Shown here: piece by piece, positions 1-7,504 of the stretch
Layout: the number at the start of each line of letters is the position of its first letter
Numbering within the stretch: the stretch's first letter is position 1
Assembly (NCBI GenBank): GCA_900316925.1
Contig: ONEU01000139.1
Coordinates: forward strand, 1 to 10,806
Source of the DNA: an uncultured Eubacteriales bacterium
GTDB taxonomy: Bacteria > Bacillota > Clostridia > Oscillospirales > Acutalibacteraceae
DNA length: 10,806 bases
Direction of reading: 5' to 3'
Translations under genes and position numbers: made by a program
The notes under the pieces: generated by a model
What the model was told of the DNA's origin: nothing
Databases searched by the model: none
Seen by the model: only the letters and a program-made list of their open reading frames with translations

Positions 1-4
1 CAGA

Positions 5-658
5 ATGAGAAAATGTACTGCGTTCCTGACAGTTCTGTTCCTTCTTCTTTTTGCTGTCACGACGGTGTTTGCCGCAAACGGAAACGTTACCTATAACGGC
101 AGCGCGCGGGAGTTTGTCTTCGAGCCTGGCAGCAATTATTCACCGACAGACCTGTTTCCTGATTTCAAGAGTGTGATGCCCGGAGATACCCTGACACAAA
201 GGATTATCCTGAAGAATGATCCTGCCAAAAAAGTAAAAGTGAAGCTGTATTTACGGTCATCCTATGTGGATGAGACTTCCGAGGATTTCCTCTCGAAGCT
301 GCAGCTTTCGCTGACAGAGAGTAACGAAAACGGGCTGGCATATATGTTTGATGAAGCCGGTTCCCTCACCCGTGATAACGATGGGTGGATCTTCCTGGGA
401 ACGCTGTATTCCGGCGGAGAGGTGGAACTGAATGTAGATCTGAAAGTCCCTGTCACTCTTGGAAATGAGTATTCCGACAAGGTGGGGTACATCAACTGGG
501 AGTTCAGGGCTGATGAGGAAATGCCCGGTCCGTCCGATCCGGAACCGCCCAAAACCGGTGAACAGAGCGTTTGGGAAATGACAGCAGCACTGATGCTTGT
601 CAGCGGAGCAGTTGTTCTGGTCCTGATTTCAACGAGAAAGAAACATTCGGCATCCTGA
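5..658 (+). CDS. Sortase-anchored surface protein beside TasA-like genes
   Basis: This 217-residue protein is probably exported and covalently fixed to the cell wall. Residues 1-23 form a classical signal peptide (positive start, long hydrophobic core, VFA-A cleavage site). Residues 25-170 look like an all-beta extracellular domain with no visible catalytic motif. A Pro-rich spacer leads to PPKTG at 181-185, then a hydrophobic stretch at about 190-209 and an RKKH tail. That order is the standard layout of a sortase sorting signal, with Pro replacing Leu in LPxTG. The next gene starts 20 nt downstream, which suggests co-transcription with the SipW-type genes, so this may be the wall anchor or a partner of the fibre they form. 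The start lies 4 bases into the window, so its ribosome binding site cannot be seen. The family beyond the sorting signal is not recognised. Confidence 0.8.
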   Translation: MRKCTAFLTVLFLLLFAVTTVFAANGNVTYNGSAREFVFEPGSNYSPTDLFPDFKSVMPGDTLTQRIILKNDPAKKVKVKLYLRSSYVDETSEDFLSKLQLSLTESNENGLAYMFDEAGSLTRDNDGWIFLGTLYSGGEVELNVDLKVPVTLGNEYSDKVGYINWEFRADEEMPGPSDPEPPKTGEQSVWEMTAALMLVSGAVVLVLISTRKKHSAS

Positions 659-663
659 GCCAA

Positions 664-671
664 TGAGGGGG
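664..671 (+). promoter_or_regulatory. Ribosome binding site of the second surface gene
   Basis: GAGGGGGG lies 7 nt before the ATG at 679. It supports that start and shows that the gene is translated independently inside the operon. Confidence 0.7.
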
Positions 672-678
672 GAAAAGC

Positions 679-1317
679 ATGAAAAAAACGAAAAAACCAT
701 ATAAGAGGATTGCTTTATCCCTCAGTATGTGTCTCATTATGATCTGGGTGATGTTGGGGACAAGTGCTTCTCTTGCCTGGTATCAGGATACCTCCAAAAA
801 TGTCAGAAATGTGTTCCTGTTTGGCAGCTTTGAGCTTGAGGTCTCCTATAAAAAGGACGGCGGCTATCAGAAGCTGGAGACGGATACCGCCATCCTGAAT
901 GAGGAAGACCTGTATGAGCCCGGTTTTGTGAAGGTCCAGTATCTGAAAGTAGAAAACAAGGGCGATGTGGACTTTGATTTTCATTTATCACTCAATGAGT
1001 TCAGATCCACACCCGGCGTCAATGCTCATGGAGACGAGTTCAATCTGAGAGATTATATCCGATACGGGGTTGTCTATGCTGATACGGAAGACCAGCTTGA
1101 CAGTCTGCTGGCCAATCGTGAGCTTGCCGCTGAAAAGGCGGTGGAACCGCTGAATGAATTTACTTCCGATACGATGACACTTCCTAAGCAGACAGCAAAG
1201 TATATGGCTCTGATTCTGCGGATGCCCGAGGAAGTGGGCAATGAAGCGAATTACCGTAATGTTGCACCGAAGATCGAGTTCCGTATCGTCGTTACAGCAA
1301 CACAGCAGCATCAATAA
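679..1317 (+). CDS. TasA/camelysin-like protein with SipW-type signal
   Basis: A 212-residue secreted protein of the TasA/CalY type. A Lys-rich start is followed by a hydrophobic segment and the sequence GTSASLAWYQDTS at 27-39. This matches the SipW-dependent signal pattern, in which a small residue pair precedes an aromatic-x-(T/S/Q)-D turn. The mature part has the family features LYEPG at 78-82, VENKG at 91-95 in a predicted beta strand, and a closing TATQ. The fourth gene of the cluster repeats these blocks (LYEPG, VENKG, a MPE-x-VG element, ATQ), so the two are paralogues. In Bacillus, TasA forms biofilm fibres and camelysin is a surface-associated homologue once described as a protease. 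Fibre subunit is the likelier role here, by analogy only. No zinc-protease HExxH motif is seen. Confidence 0.8.
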   Translation: MKKTKKPYKRIALSLSMCLIMIWVMLGTSASLAWYQDTSKNVRNVFLFGSFELEVSYKKDGGYQKLETDTAILNEEDLYEPGFVKVQYLKVENKGDVDFDFHLSLNEFRSTPGVNAHGDEFNLRDYIRYGVVYADTEDQLDSLLANRELAAEKAVEPLNEFTSDTMTLPKQTAKYMALILRMPEEVGNEANYRNVAPKIEFRIVVTATQQHQ

Positions 1318-1332
1318 CCGTCAACAAAGTGG

Positions 1333-1340
1333 GGAGGAGG
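1333..1340 (+). promoter_or_regulatory. Ribosome binding site that sets the start of the third surface gene
   Basis: GGAGGAGG lies 6 nt before the ATG at 1347. An upstream in-frame GTG at 1329 would place this site inside the coding sequence, so 1347 is the better start. Confidence 0.8.
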
Positions 1341-1346
1341 TGCCAC

Positions 1347-1943
1347 ATGAAAGCGTTATTCGACAAATATTTCAGGATCAGCGATCAGGAAAGAATCACT
1401 GACAAAAAAATGATGTTCCGTGTATTTTCAGCCGTTACCATCATCCTGTTGTGCCTGAGCATCATCAGTCTGACGGCACTTGCTTATTTTACTTCATCCG
1501 TTGAATCCGGCTCAAATACGGTGGCGCCTGCTACTTTCTATGTGGTATACAAAGATGACCAGAATCGTTCCACTATCCAGGATATTACCGATTCCACAGC
1601 TCCTCAGCCGCAGCCGGTAGAAGGTTCGGTGTATCGGGCAGCCGTTACCCTGAAAAAATGCGATACCGCTACACTAACCAGAAAATATCAGATCAGCTTA
1701 AAAAAAGGCGGCACCGCTGAAACCGGTTTTTGCAAGATCACCATCGGCGATCGTGAATGGTATACCAGACAGCTCGGTACCGGCCTGATGGAGGGAAACC
1801 AGACAGTTGACCGTGAGACCTATACGTTTCAGGTGACGTACAATAGTACCGAAGATCTTCAGATGACGATCGAAGCCTGCTGGGGTTCCTATTCCGGGTT
1901 ACAGTTTATCGAGCCGAATGGCAGTATAGTTCTGACATCCTGA
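1347..1943 (+). CDS. Small secreted protein with SipW-type signal
   Basis: A 198-residue protein starting at the ATG that follows a strong ribosome binding site. It has a cytoplasmic N-terminus of about 25 residues (FDKYFRISDQERITDKK), a hydrophobic segment at 28-46, and SLTALAYFTSS at 41-51. The AYFT turn matches the SipW-type cleavage region seen in its neighbours. The mature domain is beta-rich and lacks the LYEPG and VENKG blocks of the TasA-like neighbours. It has three cysteines (about C105, C129 and C178), so one disulfide is possible outside the cell. By position, and by sharing the signal type but not the fold, it could be an accessory or nucleating subunit, loosely comparable to TapA in Bacillus. 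That comparison is inference from context, not from similarity. The domain family is not recognised. Confidence 0.75.
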   Translation: MKALFDKYFRISDQERITDKKMMFRVFSAVTIILLCLSIISLTALAYFTSSVESGSNTVAPATFYVVYKDDQNRSTIQDITDSTAPQPQPVEGSVYRAAVTLKKCDTATLTRKYQISLKKGGTAETGFCKITIGDREWYTRQLGTGLMEGNQTVDRETYTFQVTYNSTEDLQMTIEACWGSYSGLQFIEPNGSIVLTS

Positions 1944-1949
1944 GGATGT
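1935..1949 (+). repeat. Perfect inverted repeat around a stop codon
   Basis: ACATCC and GGATGT flank the TGA stop codon of the third surface gene, so the stop codon forms the 3-nt loop of a 6-bp hairpin. No T-tract follows, so it is not an intrinsic terminator. It could slow RNA decay between two cistrons, or it could be chance. Confidence 0.45.
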
Positions 1950-1967
1950 ATGAAAAAGGATTGGATC

Positions 1968-1974
1968 GGGAGGG
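1968..1974 (+). promoter_or_regulatory. Ribosome binding site supporting a TTG start
   Basis: GGGAGGG lies 6 nt before the TTG at 1981. The next in-frame ATG, at 1993, would be 18 nt away, too far for normal initiation, so TTG is the chosen start of the large surface gene. Confidence 0.7.
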
Positions 1975-1980
1975 ATATAG

Positions 1981-4818
1981 TTGCTCAAAAAAATGATCAT
2001 GTCGCATAAAACAAAAAAAGTCAGTGTCATTTGGAGTGTCATCTGTATGCTCCTGTGCTGCTCACTCCTGATCGGAACAACATACGCATGGTTTACCGAT
2101 TCAGTTGTTTCAAAGAATAACCGTATTCATTCCGGTACGTTAGAGGTTGGACTTGAATACCTCAAGCTCAAAGAGGAAAATGGAGCGGTTGTGAATGACG
2201 GAGACTGGAAGGATGCAAACGGCAGTGATGAGATCCTAAAAAAGGATACTCTCTATGAGCCGGGGTATATGGATGTCACCCTATTCAGGGTAGAGAATAA
2301 AGGAAGTCTTGCCTTAAAGTATCAGCTTGCACTTCTGAAAGAGCAGGAACAAAAGGGACTGAATGTTCAGGGCGAATGGTTCCGGCTTTCAGATTTTCTT
2401 AAATTCAAGTTTGTGCCGCTGAATGATCGGTCGTTTATCACAAAAACAAATGTATTGAATAATGACTTTACGGAGCTCAACAGAGAAAATGCCGTTAATG
2501 AGGTCTCAAATGTTGCTCCCGGTTTTAATATCCAGCATACGGTAGACGCTGTACTGAGTCCGCAGAATGCAAATGAAAAGCAGTATGATGTGATTGCTCT
2601 GATCGTCTATATGCCGGAAGATGTCGGTATCAAGGCCATGTATGATGCCTTTTACACGCCGCCTTCCGTCACCTTTGATTTCAAACTGATTGCCACGCAG
2701 GTTGCCGAAGAAAAAGATGACTTTGACCAGTATTATGATGAAAAGGCAATCTATCAGCCTGAATGGAGCGCTTTCCAGTATATCAAGGGCAGCATAGCCA
2801 ATCAGCTCAATTGCTATGACGGCGACGGGAATGTTGTCGTCAGCGTCAAGGGAACCAAGACGGATATCGGAACATTGATCGTTTCCGAATGTAATACTCC
2901 CGCCAGCTTTGCTGTTACATCCGGTACCACCTACAAGTCTTATCACATTTCCGTCCGTAATGATGATGGAGATCTGATCGAGGATGATTACACCGTTACC
3001 ATGTTTGTGGGGAAGGGGTTGGCGAACTTTACGCTGTACCATAATGATCATGAGGTGACGGATGGCGACTCACTTGTCAGGAATGTGGTTTATCACGCAG
3101 ATACGGGTTATGTGACATTCCAGACAAAATCATTCAGCGTGTTTACAGCCGCTTTCTCACAGGCTGCTGTAAAGGTCGGTACCCAGTATTATAGTCAGGA
3201 GAACCTTGCCGCTGCACTTACAGAAGCAATGAATACCGGTGAGACAGTCCTGGTGACGGCAAAAGAACTAAGGCTTTCCCAGACGATCACGGTTCCCAAG
3301 AATAAGACCTTGACCATTGACCTGAACGGGTGCAGCCTTGTCTGCGATAAGTCCGTCATTGCTGACGGGAAAAACGTGCTGATCGTCAACGGTACGCTGA
3401 CTATAAAGGATAGTTCTCCGAATCAATCCGGCCTGATCAGTTCGGGCGGCAGCTTTGAACTGGCATCGGATGAATCGTTTGAGGGAACCTACCAGTTCAT
3501 CTCTGTTGCAAGTAACGGTAAGCTGGTTCTGGATGGCACGCATCTGAGTGTCAATGCGAAACTGCAGGGCAGTAAGACCTCGTTCAGTCTGATCAGCTCG
3601 TCAAACGGTACACTGGAGCTGAATCATGCGAAGCTCGACACTAATTATCAGATGAAAGAGGCAGTTTCCTATGTGAGTGTAGTCAATGGTTCCGGTAACT
3701 GGACGTTTACGGATTCTGAGATCAACGCAGCCAGTTCAACGTCTTCCCTGAGAGCCATCTACACGAATAATGCCAGTGTTACGGCATCGTTCCATCATAG
3801 TAAAATCCGTGTTGCAACGCTTGACGGTAAAACGGCAAATGCGGTTCATACGAATAATTCGACCTGTACCTACACCTTTGATAATGGTTCCGAGATAAGG
3901 CTTGGCACACCGAATGCCAACGGTATTTTCAGCAATTCCAAAAACACCGTCTACCATATTGACGGGTTGTCTATCGTGATGGAGGATCCGTCTGCGAATT
4001 CCATCGGTATCAATTATCGTTCTTCCGCATCTGCCAATATCGCAAATCTTTCGATCAGTTCCAAGGCTTCCGGCTCGAATGGAATCATTTGTGCAGCCAA
4101 AGCAGAACTGCAACCGGTGGAGACACTTCCCGTCTTCGGCGGCAATATACAGATCGACGTGGAGGGGACAGCCATGAGCTTGGGTACCAATCAGTCGATG
4201 ATCGTCCTCGATCAGACGGTATCGCTGAAAGGCAGTACCGCTCTGGCGAACGCCGGTAATCTGACGATAGTCGGCGGTGAGTACACCGGTACAGTCAATG
4301 CTCTCAAGGATACTGGTGATACCGGTATGCAATTGATGGTGAGTGGCGGTACGTTCCGTGCCGTTTCCGGAGATTCTACGATCGAAACCATTGCTTGTTC
4401 CGGAAAAGGCAGCAAGCAGATCGTGAACTGTACGGTCAGCGCAGAATCGACTTCCGGCAATAATAGTCACAGCACACAGGGCATTGTACTGAATACGCCG
4501 AACGGACTTGCCAAGAATTGTCAGGTCACCGTGAATGCGGTACAATCTTGTGAGGGTGTGTACTGCCGGTATAAAGGGAATCAGGCTACCATTGAAGGCT
4601 GCCGCATCAATGTCACATCAACGGAGATAAATGCCATCGGACTGTATGCGAATAGTGGATTGATCATTGTCGGGGCCGGCAACAAGATTACTGCTACAGC
4701 CAAGAATAATGCCTTCATCTGTAAATCAGCCGATACGAATACGCCGGTTGTTGATACTAACAACCAACCGCTACCCAATGTTTCCGGAAATAATAAGACG
4801 GTAACCTGGAGCAATTGA
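1981..4818 (+). CDS. TasA-like module fused to a beta-helix-like surface protein
   Basis: A 945-residue secreted protein. The SipW-type signal is IGTTYAWFTDS at 31-41 after a hydrophobic segment. Residues to about 240 form a TasA/camelysin-like module with the LYEPG, VENKG, YMPEDVG and ATQ blocks shared with the second gene. Residues about 250-395 are a beta-rich linker domain that closes with a VTFQTKSFSVF element. From about 400 to the C-terminus the sequence is rich in Asn, Gly, Ser and Thr with short repeating strands (for example LTIDLNGCSL, NGTLTIKDSS, NLTIVGGEYTG). This is the pattern of a right-handed parallel beta-helix of the pectate-lyase type. No catalytic set is evident, so adhesion, glycan binding or a structural role is as likely as an enzyme. 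There is no wall-anchor signal or C-terminal membrane segment, so attachment may come from assembly with the other cluster products. It is the last gene before a terminator. Confidence 0.8.
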   Translation: MLKKMIMSHKTKKVSVIWSVICMLLCCSLLIGTTYAWFTDSVVSKNNRIHSGTLEVGLEYLKLKEENGAVVNDGDWKDANGSDEILKKDTLYEPGYMDVTLFRVENKGSLALKYQLALLKEQEQKGLNVQGEWFRLSDFLKFKFVPLNDRSFITKTNVLNNDFTELNRENAVNEVSNVAPGFNIQHTVDAVLSPQNANEKQYDVIALIVYMPEDVGIKAMYDAFYTPPSVTFDFKLIATQVAEEKDDFDQYYDEKAIYQPEWSAFQYIKGSIANQLNCYDGDGNVVVSVKGTKTDIGTLIVSECNTPASFAVTSGTTYKSYHISVRNDDGDLIEDDYTVTMFVGKGLANFTLYHNDHEVTDGDSLVRNVVYHADTGYVTFQTKSFSVFTAAFSQAAVKVGTQYYSQENLAAALTEAMNTGETVLVTAKELRLSQTITVPKNKTLTIDLNGCSLVCDKSVIADGKNVLIVNGTLTIKDSSPNQSGLISSGGSFELASDESFEGTYQFISVASNGKLVLDGTHLSVNAKLQGSKTSFSLISSSNGTLELNHAKLDTNYQMKEAVSYVSVVNGSGNWTFTDSEINAASSTSSLRAIYTNNASVTASFHHSKIRVATLDGKTANAVHTNNSTCTYTFDNGSEIRLGTPNANGIFSNSKNTVYHIDGLSIVMEDPSANSIGINYRSSASANIANLSISSKASGSNGIICAAKAELQPVETLPVFGGNIQIDVEGTAMSLGTNQSMIVLDQTVSLKGSTALANAGNLTIVGGEYTGTVNALKDTGDTGMQLMVSGGTFRAVSGDSTIETIACSGKGSKQIVNCTVSAESTSGNNSHSTQGIVLNTPNGLAKNCQVTVNAVQSCEGVYCRYKGNQATIEGCRINVTSTEINAIGLYANSGLIIVGAGNKITATAKNNAFICKSADTNTPVVDTNNQPLPNVSGNNKTVTWSN

Positions 4819-4838
4819 CCTTCGGATGTCAAAATGAT

Positions 4839-4875
4839 AAACTCTGCATATCCATCGGGTATGCAGAGTTTTTTT
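4839..4875 (+). terminator. Intrinsic terminator of the surface operon
   Basis: A 12-bp perfect stem (4839-4850 with 4860-4871, core CTCTGCATA/TATGCAGAG) with a 9-nt loop runs into seven T residues at 4869-4875. It starts 20 nt after the stop of the large surface gene. Confidence 0.92.
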
Positions 4876-4881
4876 CTCCCT

Positions 4882-4915
4882 AAAAAAACAGGATAAGCAG
4901 TACGCTTACCCTGTT
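4882..4915 (-). terminator. Intrinsic terminator of nfnAB
   Basis: Read on the minus strand, 4904-4915 pairs with 4887-4898 (12 bp with one mismatch, loop of 5) and then runs into seven T residues (the A-run at 4882-4888). It lies 15 bp past the nfnB stop and faces the surface-operon terminator, so the two convergent operons are insulated. Confidence 0.88.
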
Positions 4916-4930
4916 GATAAATGAGCTGTA

Positions 4931-6331
4931 TCAGGCTTTTTTCTGAATATACTCGTCAATGGCTTTTGCTGCGGCCTTTCCGGCGCCCATAGCCAGGATT
5001 ACGGTAGCAGCACCTGTTACGGCATCTCCGCCGGCATAGACGCCTTCACGGCTTGTCAGACCGTTCTCGCCGTCTGTGACGATACAGCCCTTTTTGTTCG
5101 TTTCCAGACCCGGTGTGGTCTTGCGGATCAGCGGGTTCGGACTGGTGCCGATCGCCATAATCATGGTGTCAACATCCAGCGTAAATTCGCTGCCCTCCTT
5201 CACTACCGGGCTCCTTCTGCCGCTGGCATCAGGCTCGCCAAGCTCCATCTCTATGCACCGCATTCCGCAGACCTCTCCGGCTTCGTTGCCGAGCACCTCA
5301 ACAGGATTGGTGAGTGTTTTAAAGATGATGCCTTCCTCTTTGGCGTGCTCCACCTCTTCCTTACGGGCGGGAAGCTCTTCCATGCCGCGCCGGTAGACGA
5401 TATACACTTCCTCTGCACCCATTCTCATGGCAGAGCGCGCAGCATCCATCGCCACATTGCCGCCGCCCACCACAGCGACTTTTTTGCTGTGTTTGATGGG
5501 AGTCTTGCTGCCGGGCTTGTAGGCTTTCATCAGGTTGATCCTCGTCAGATACTCATTGGCGGAATAGACCCCCTTGAGACTCTCGCCGGGGATATTCATA
5601 AACCGGGGCAGACCGGCACCGCTGCCGATATAAATGGCTTCAAAGCCCATCTCAAACAGTTCGTCAATGGTCAGCACCTTACCGATCACCATATTGGTTT
5701 CGATATCCACGCCAATGGCTTTGAGGTTGTCGATCTCCTTCTGGACAATGATTTTCGGCAGACGGAACTCGGGGATACCATAGACCAGCACACCGCCGGC
5801 CAGATGCAGCGCCTCATAGACCGTCACCTGATAACCGGCTTTGGCAAGATCTCCGGCGGCAGTAAGTCCGCTGGGACCGGCACCGATAATGGCGACTTTA
5901 TGACCGTTGGGGGAGGGGACCTGGGGTTTTTCGGTGCAGTGTTCCCGGTGATAATCGGCGACAAAGCGCTCCAGCCGTCCGATGCCCACACTCTCGCCCT
6001 TGATTCCTCGGATACACTTACTCTCGCATTGCCGTTCCTGGGGACAGACTCTTCCGCAGACGGCAGGGAGGGAACTGGACTGTGAGATGATCTGATAGGC
6101 TCCTTCCATATCCTCGTGAACGACTCTTTCAATAAATGCGGGAATGTCGATGGATACAGGGCAGGCAGTGGTACAGGGCTTGTTCTTACAGTTCATGCAG
6201 CGTCTGGCTTCATTGACAGCCATCTCGTAGGTATAGCCAAGTGCTACCTCGTCGAAATTGCGTCTTCTGACCTCCGGTTCCTGCACCGGCATAGGACATT
6301 TTTTCGGGTCCATATTTCTCTCATTCGGCAT
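4931..6331 (-). CDS. nfnB: NfnB: large subunit of NADH-dependent ferredoxin:NADP+ oxidoreductase
   Basis: A 466-residue flavo-iron-sulfur protein of the glutamate-synthase small-chain (GltD/GltA-like) family. The N-terminal domain has two cysteine groups for [4Fe-4S] clusters: C45, C48, C53, C57 and C92, C96, C102, C106. An FAD-binding GAGPSG motif is at 150-155, an NADP(H)-binding GGGNVAMDAA motif at 289-298, and a C-terminal GGDAVTGA FAD motif follows. Length and order match NfnB. It starts 1 nt after the nfnA stop, and its AGGAGG site (6341-6346) lies inside the end of nfnA, so the two are probably translationally coupled. In NfnAB this subunit reduces NADP+ and ferredoxin is oxidised. Many databases call it glutamate synthase (NADPH) small chain. 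The adjacent nfnA, and no large glutamate synthase chain in the window, favour NfnB. An SudA-type sulfide dehydrogenase is the alternative name. Confidence 0.92.
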   Translation of the reverse strand: MPNERNMDPKKCPMPVQEPEVRRRNFDEVALGYTYEMAVNEARRCMNCKNKPCTTACPVSIDIPAFIERVVHEDMEGAYQIISQSSSLPAVCGRVCPQERQCESKCIRGIKGESVGIGRLERFVADYHREHCTEKPQVPSPNGHKVAIIGAGPSGLTAAGDLAKAGYQVTVYEALHLAGGVLVYGIPEFRLPKIIVQKEIDNLKAIGVDIETNMVIGKVLTIDELFEMGFEAIYIGSGAGLPRFMNIPGESLKGVYSANEYLTRINLMKAYKPGSKTPIKHSKKVAVVGGGNVAMDAARSAMRMGAEEVYIVYRRGMEELPARKEEVEHAKEEGIIFKTLTNPVEVLGNEAGEVCGMRCIEMELGEPDASGRRSPVVKEGSEFTLDVDTMIMAIGTSPNPLIRKTTPGLETNKKGCIVTDGENGLTSREGVYAGGDAVTGAATVILAMGAGKAAAKAIDEYIQKKA

Positions 6332-6332
6332 A

Positions 6333-7175
6333 TTATTGTTCCTCCTGCTTCAAAAGGTTGCATGAAGCCTCCCGCACATGAGCTTCAAAATCTCTGTACA
6401 TGGTGCCTCTGTGCATGGCTTCATCAAAATCTACCAGGTGTCCGTCAAAATCAGGGCCGTCCACGCAGGCAAATCTGGTTTCACCGCCCACCGTCAGACG
6501 ACACCCTCCGCACATTCCGGTACCGTCGATCATAATGGGGTTCATGCTGACAATGGTTTTGATATTGTATTTTTTGGTAAGCTGACAGACAAACTTCATC
6601 ATAATCAGCGGACCGATCGCGATCACTTCATCATATTGGTTGCCTTCCTGAATCAGCTGTTCCAGAGCGTTTGTGACAAGTCCCTTCGTACCATAGCTGC
6701 CGTCATCCGTCATCAGACGTACTTCCTTGCTGACTGCCCGGAATGCATCCTCCAGGATCACCAGCTCCTTGTTCCGGAAGCCTACGACGCTATGGACTTC
6801 ACAGCCAAGTGCCGACAACTTCTTGGCAATGGGATAGGCGATGGCACATCCCACGCCGCCGCCGACAACGGCTACCTTTTTCAGACCCTCTGTCTCGCTG
6901 GGACAGCCCAGAGGACCGACAAAATCGTGCAGAGAATCTCCCTCCTGAAGGGTGTCAAGCTCCATGGTAGAACCGCCGACGATCTGATAGATAATGGTGA
7001 CGGTTCCTTTTTCACGGTCAAAATCCGCAATCGTCAGAGGGATACGCTCACTGTCCTCCTTTGCTCTGAAAATGATAAACTGACCCGGCTCTGCTTTTCT
7101 GGCAATGAGCGGGGCTTCTATTTCCATCAGGGAAACGGTGGGATTCAGAGATTCTTTCCTGACGATCCTGAACAT
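6333..7175 (-). CDS. nfnA: NfnA: small subunit of NADH-dependent ferredoxin:NADP+ oxidoreductase
   Basis: A 280-residue cytoplasmic protein of the PyrK/ferredoxin-reductase family. The N-terminal FAD-binding barrel has RIPLTIAD at 44-51 and a GGST turn at 67-70. The NAD-binding half has VVGGGVGCA at 103-111. The C-terminal iron-sulfur site shows only three cysteines in place (C222, C225, C237), with D217 just before. PyrK uses four cysteines, whereas an Asp plus three Cys ligand set for [2Fe-2S] is known for NfnA-type subunits, so this favours NfnA. It is the first gene of the operon; with NfnB it would couple NADH and reduced ferredoxin oxidation to NADP+ reduction by flavin-based bifurcation. 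GAAAGGA precedes the start at a slightly long distance (11 nt). Confidence 0.9.
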   Translation of the reverse strand: MFRIVRKESLNPTVSLMEIEAPLIARKAEPGQFIIFRAKEDSERIPLTIADFDREKGTVTIIYQIVGGSTMELDTLQEGDSLHDFVGPLGCPSETEGLKKVAVVGGGVGCAIAYPIAKKLSALGCEVHSVVGFRNKELVILEDAFRAVSKEVRLMTDDGSYGTKGLVTNALEQLIQEGNQYDEVIAIGPLIMMKFVCQLTKKYNIKTIVSMNPIMIDGTGMCGGCRLTVGGETRFACVDGPDFDGHLVDFDEAMHRGTMYRDFEAHVREASCNLLKQEEQ

Positions 7176-7235
7176 ATTGAAACCATTCCTTTCGTTTTAT
7201 TCGCCGTCGCAGGGCGTTTCATCAATGCTGACAAT

Positions 7236-7264
7236 AGTATAACATATTTAGTGGGAATATACAA
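7236..7264 (-). promoter_or_regulatory. Sigma-A-type promoter of nfnAB
   Basis: On the minus strand, -35 TTGTAT (7259-7264), a 17-bp spacer, and -10 TATACT (7236-7241) preceded by TG one base upstream (extended -10). The expected start site is near 7229, giving a leader of about 55 nt before nfnA. Confidence 0.8.
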
Positions 7265-7336
7265 GCAAGTGAGACAGAATTATCCTTGCAATCAGTAACA
7301 AAAACGGCAGTCCGGAATCTGGCGTGGACACGATAA

Positions 7337-7367
7337 TGATCGTATCACATGATTTGTAATACGATCA
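7337..7367. repeat. Perfect 9-bp inverted repeat, likely operator
   Basis: TGATCGTAT (7337-7345) and ATACGATCA (7359-7367) are exact inverse complements with a 13-bp spacer. Their centres are 22 bp apart, about two helical turns. Related heptamers are nearby: ACACGAT at 7328-7334 and ATACGAT at 7445-7451. The site lies between the divergent promoters of nfnAB and the AraC-type gene. A dimeric regulator site is the natural reading; the protein is unknown, and the neighbouring AraC-family product is one candidate. Confidence 0.55.
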
Positions 7368-7504
7368 GTACAAAATATTTCACAAAACGACAGCTTTGAA
7401 CATCTGTATAAAAATAACCTTTCGTTTAGAGATATCAAATTAAAATACGATAGTAGAACAATTATCACTCAATATCAAAATATTTTCATATTTCAAAAAA
7501 TCAG

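Noticed and set aside
1946..1996. 16-codon open frame between the third and fourth surface genes
   Set aside because: Its ATG overlaps the hairpin after the stop codon and no properly spaced ribosome binding site precedes it; it is too short to support.
3736..4545. Long minus-strand open frame opposite the large surface gene
   Set aside because: It lies wholly within a well-supported plus-strand gene, has no ribosome binding site or recognisable domain, and its length follows from the repetitive codon use of the beta-helix region.
5345..6085. Long plus-strand open frame opposite nfnB
   Set aside because: The nfnB product has all family motifs. The opposite frame has His-, Asp- and Gly-rich low-information sequence and no initiation site.
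6378..7298. 306-codon plus-strand open frame opposite nfnA
   Set aside because: The nfnA product is clearly recognised, and the opposite frame has no known motif. It also runs through the nfnAB promoter.
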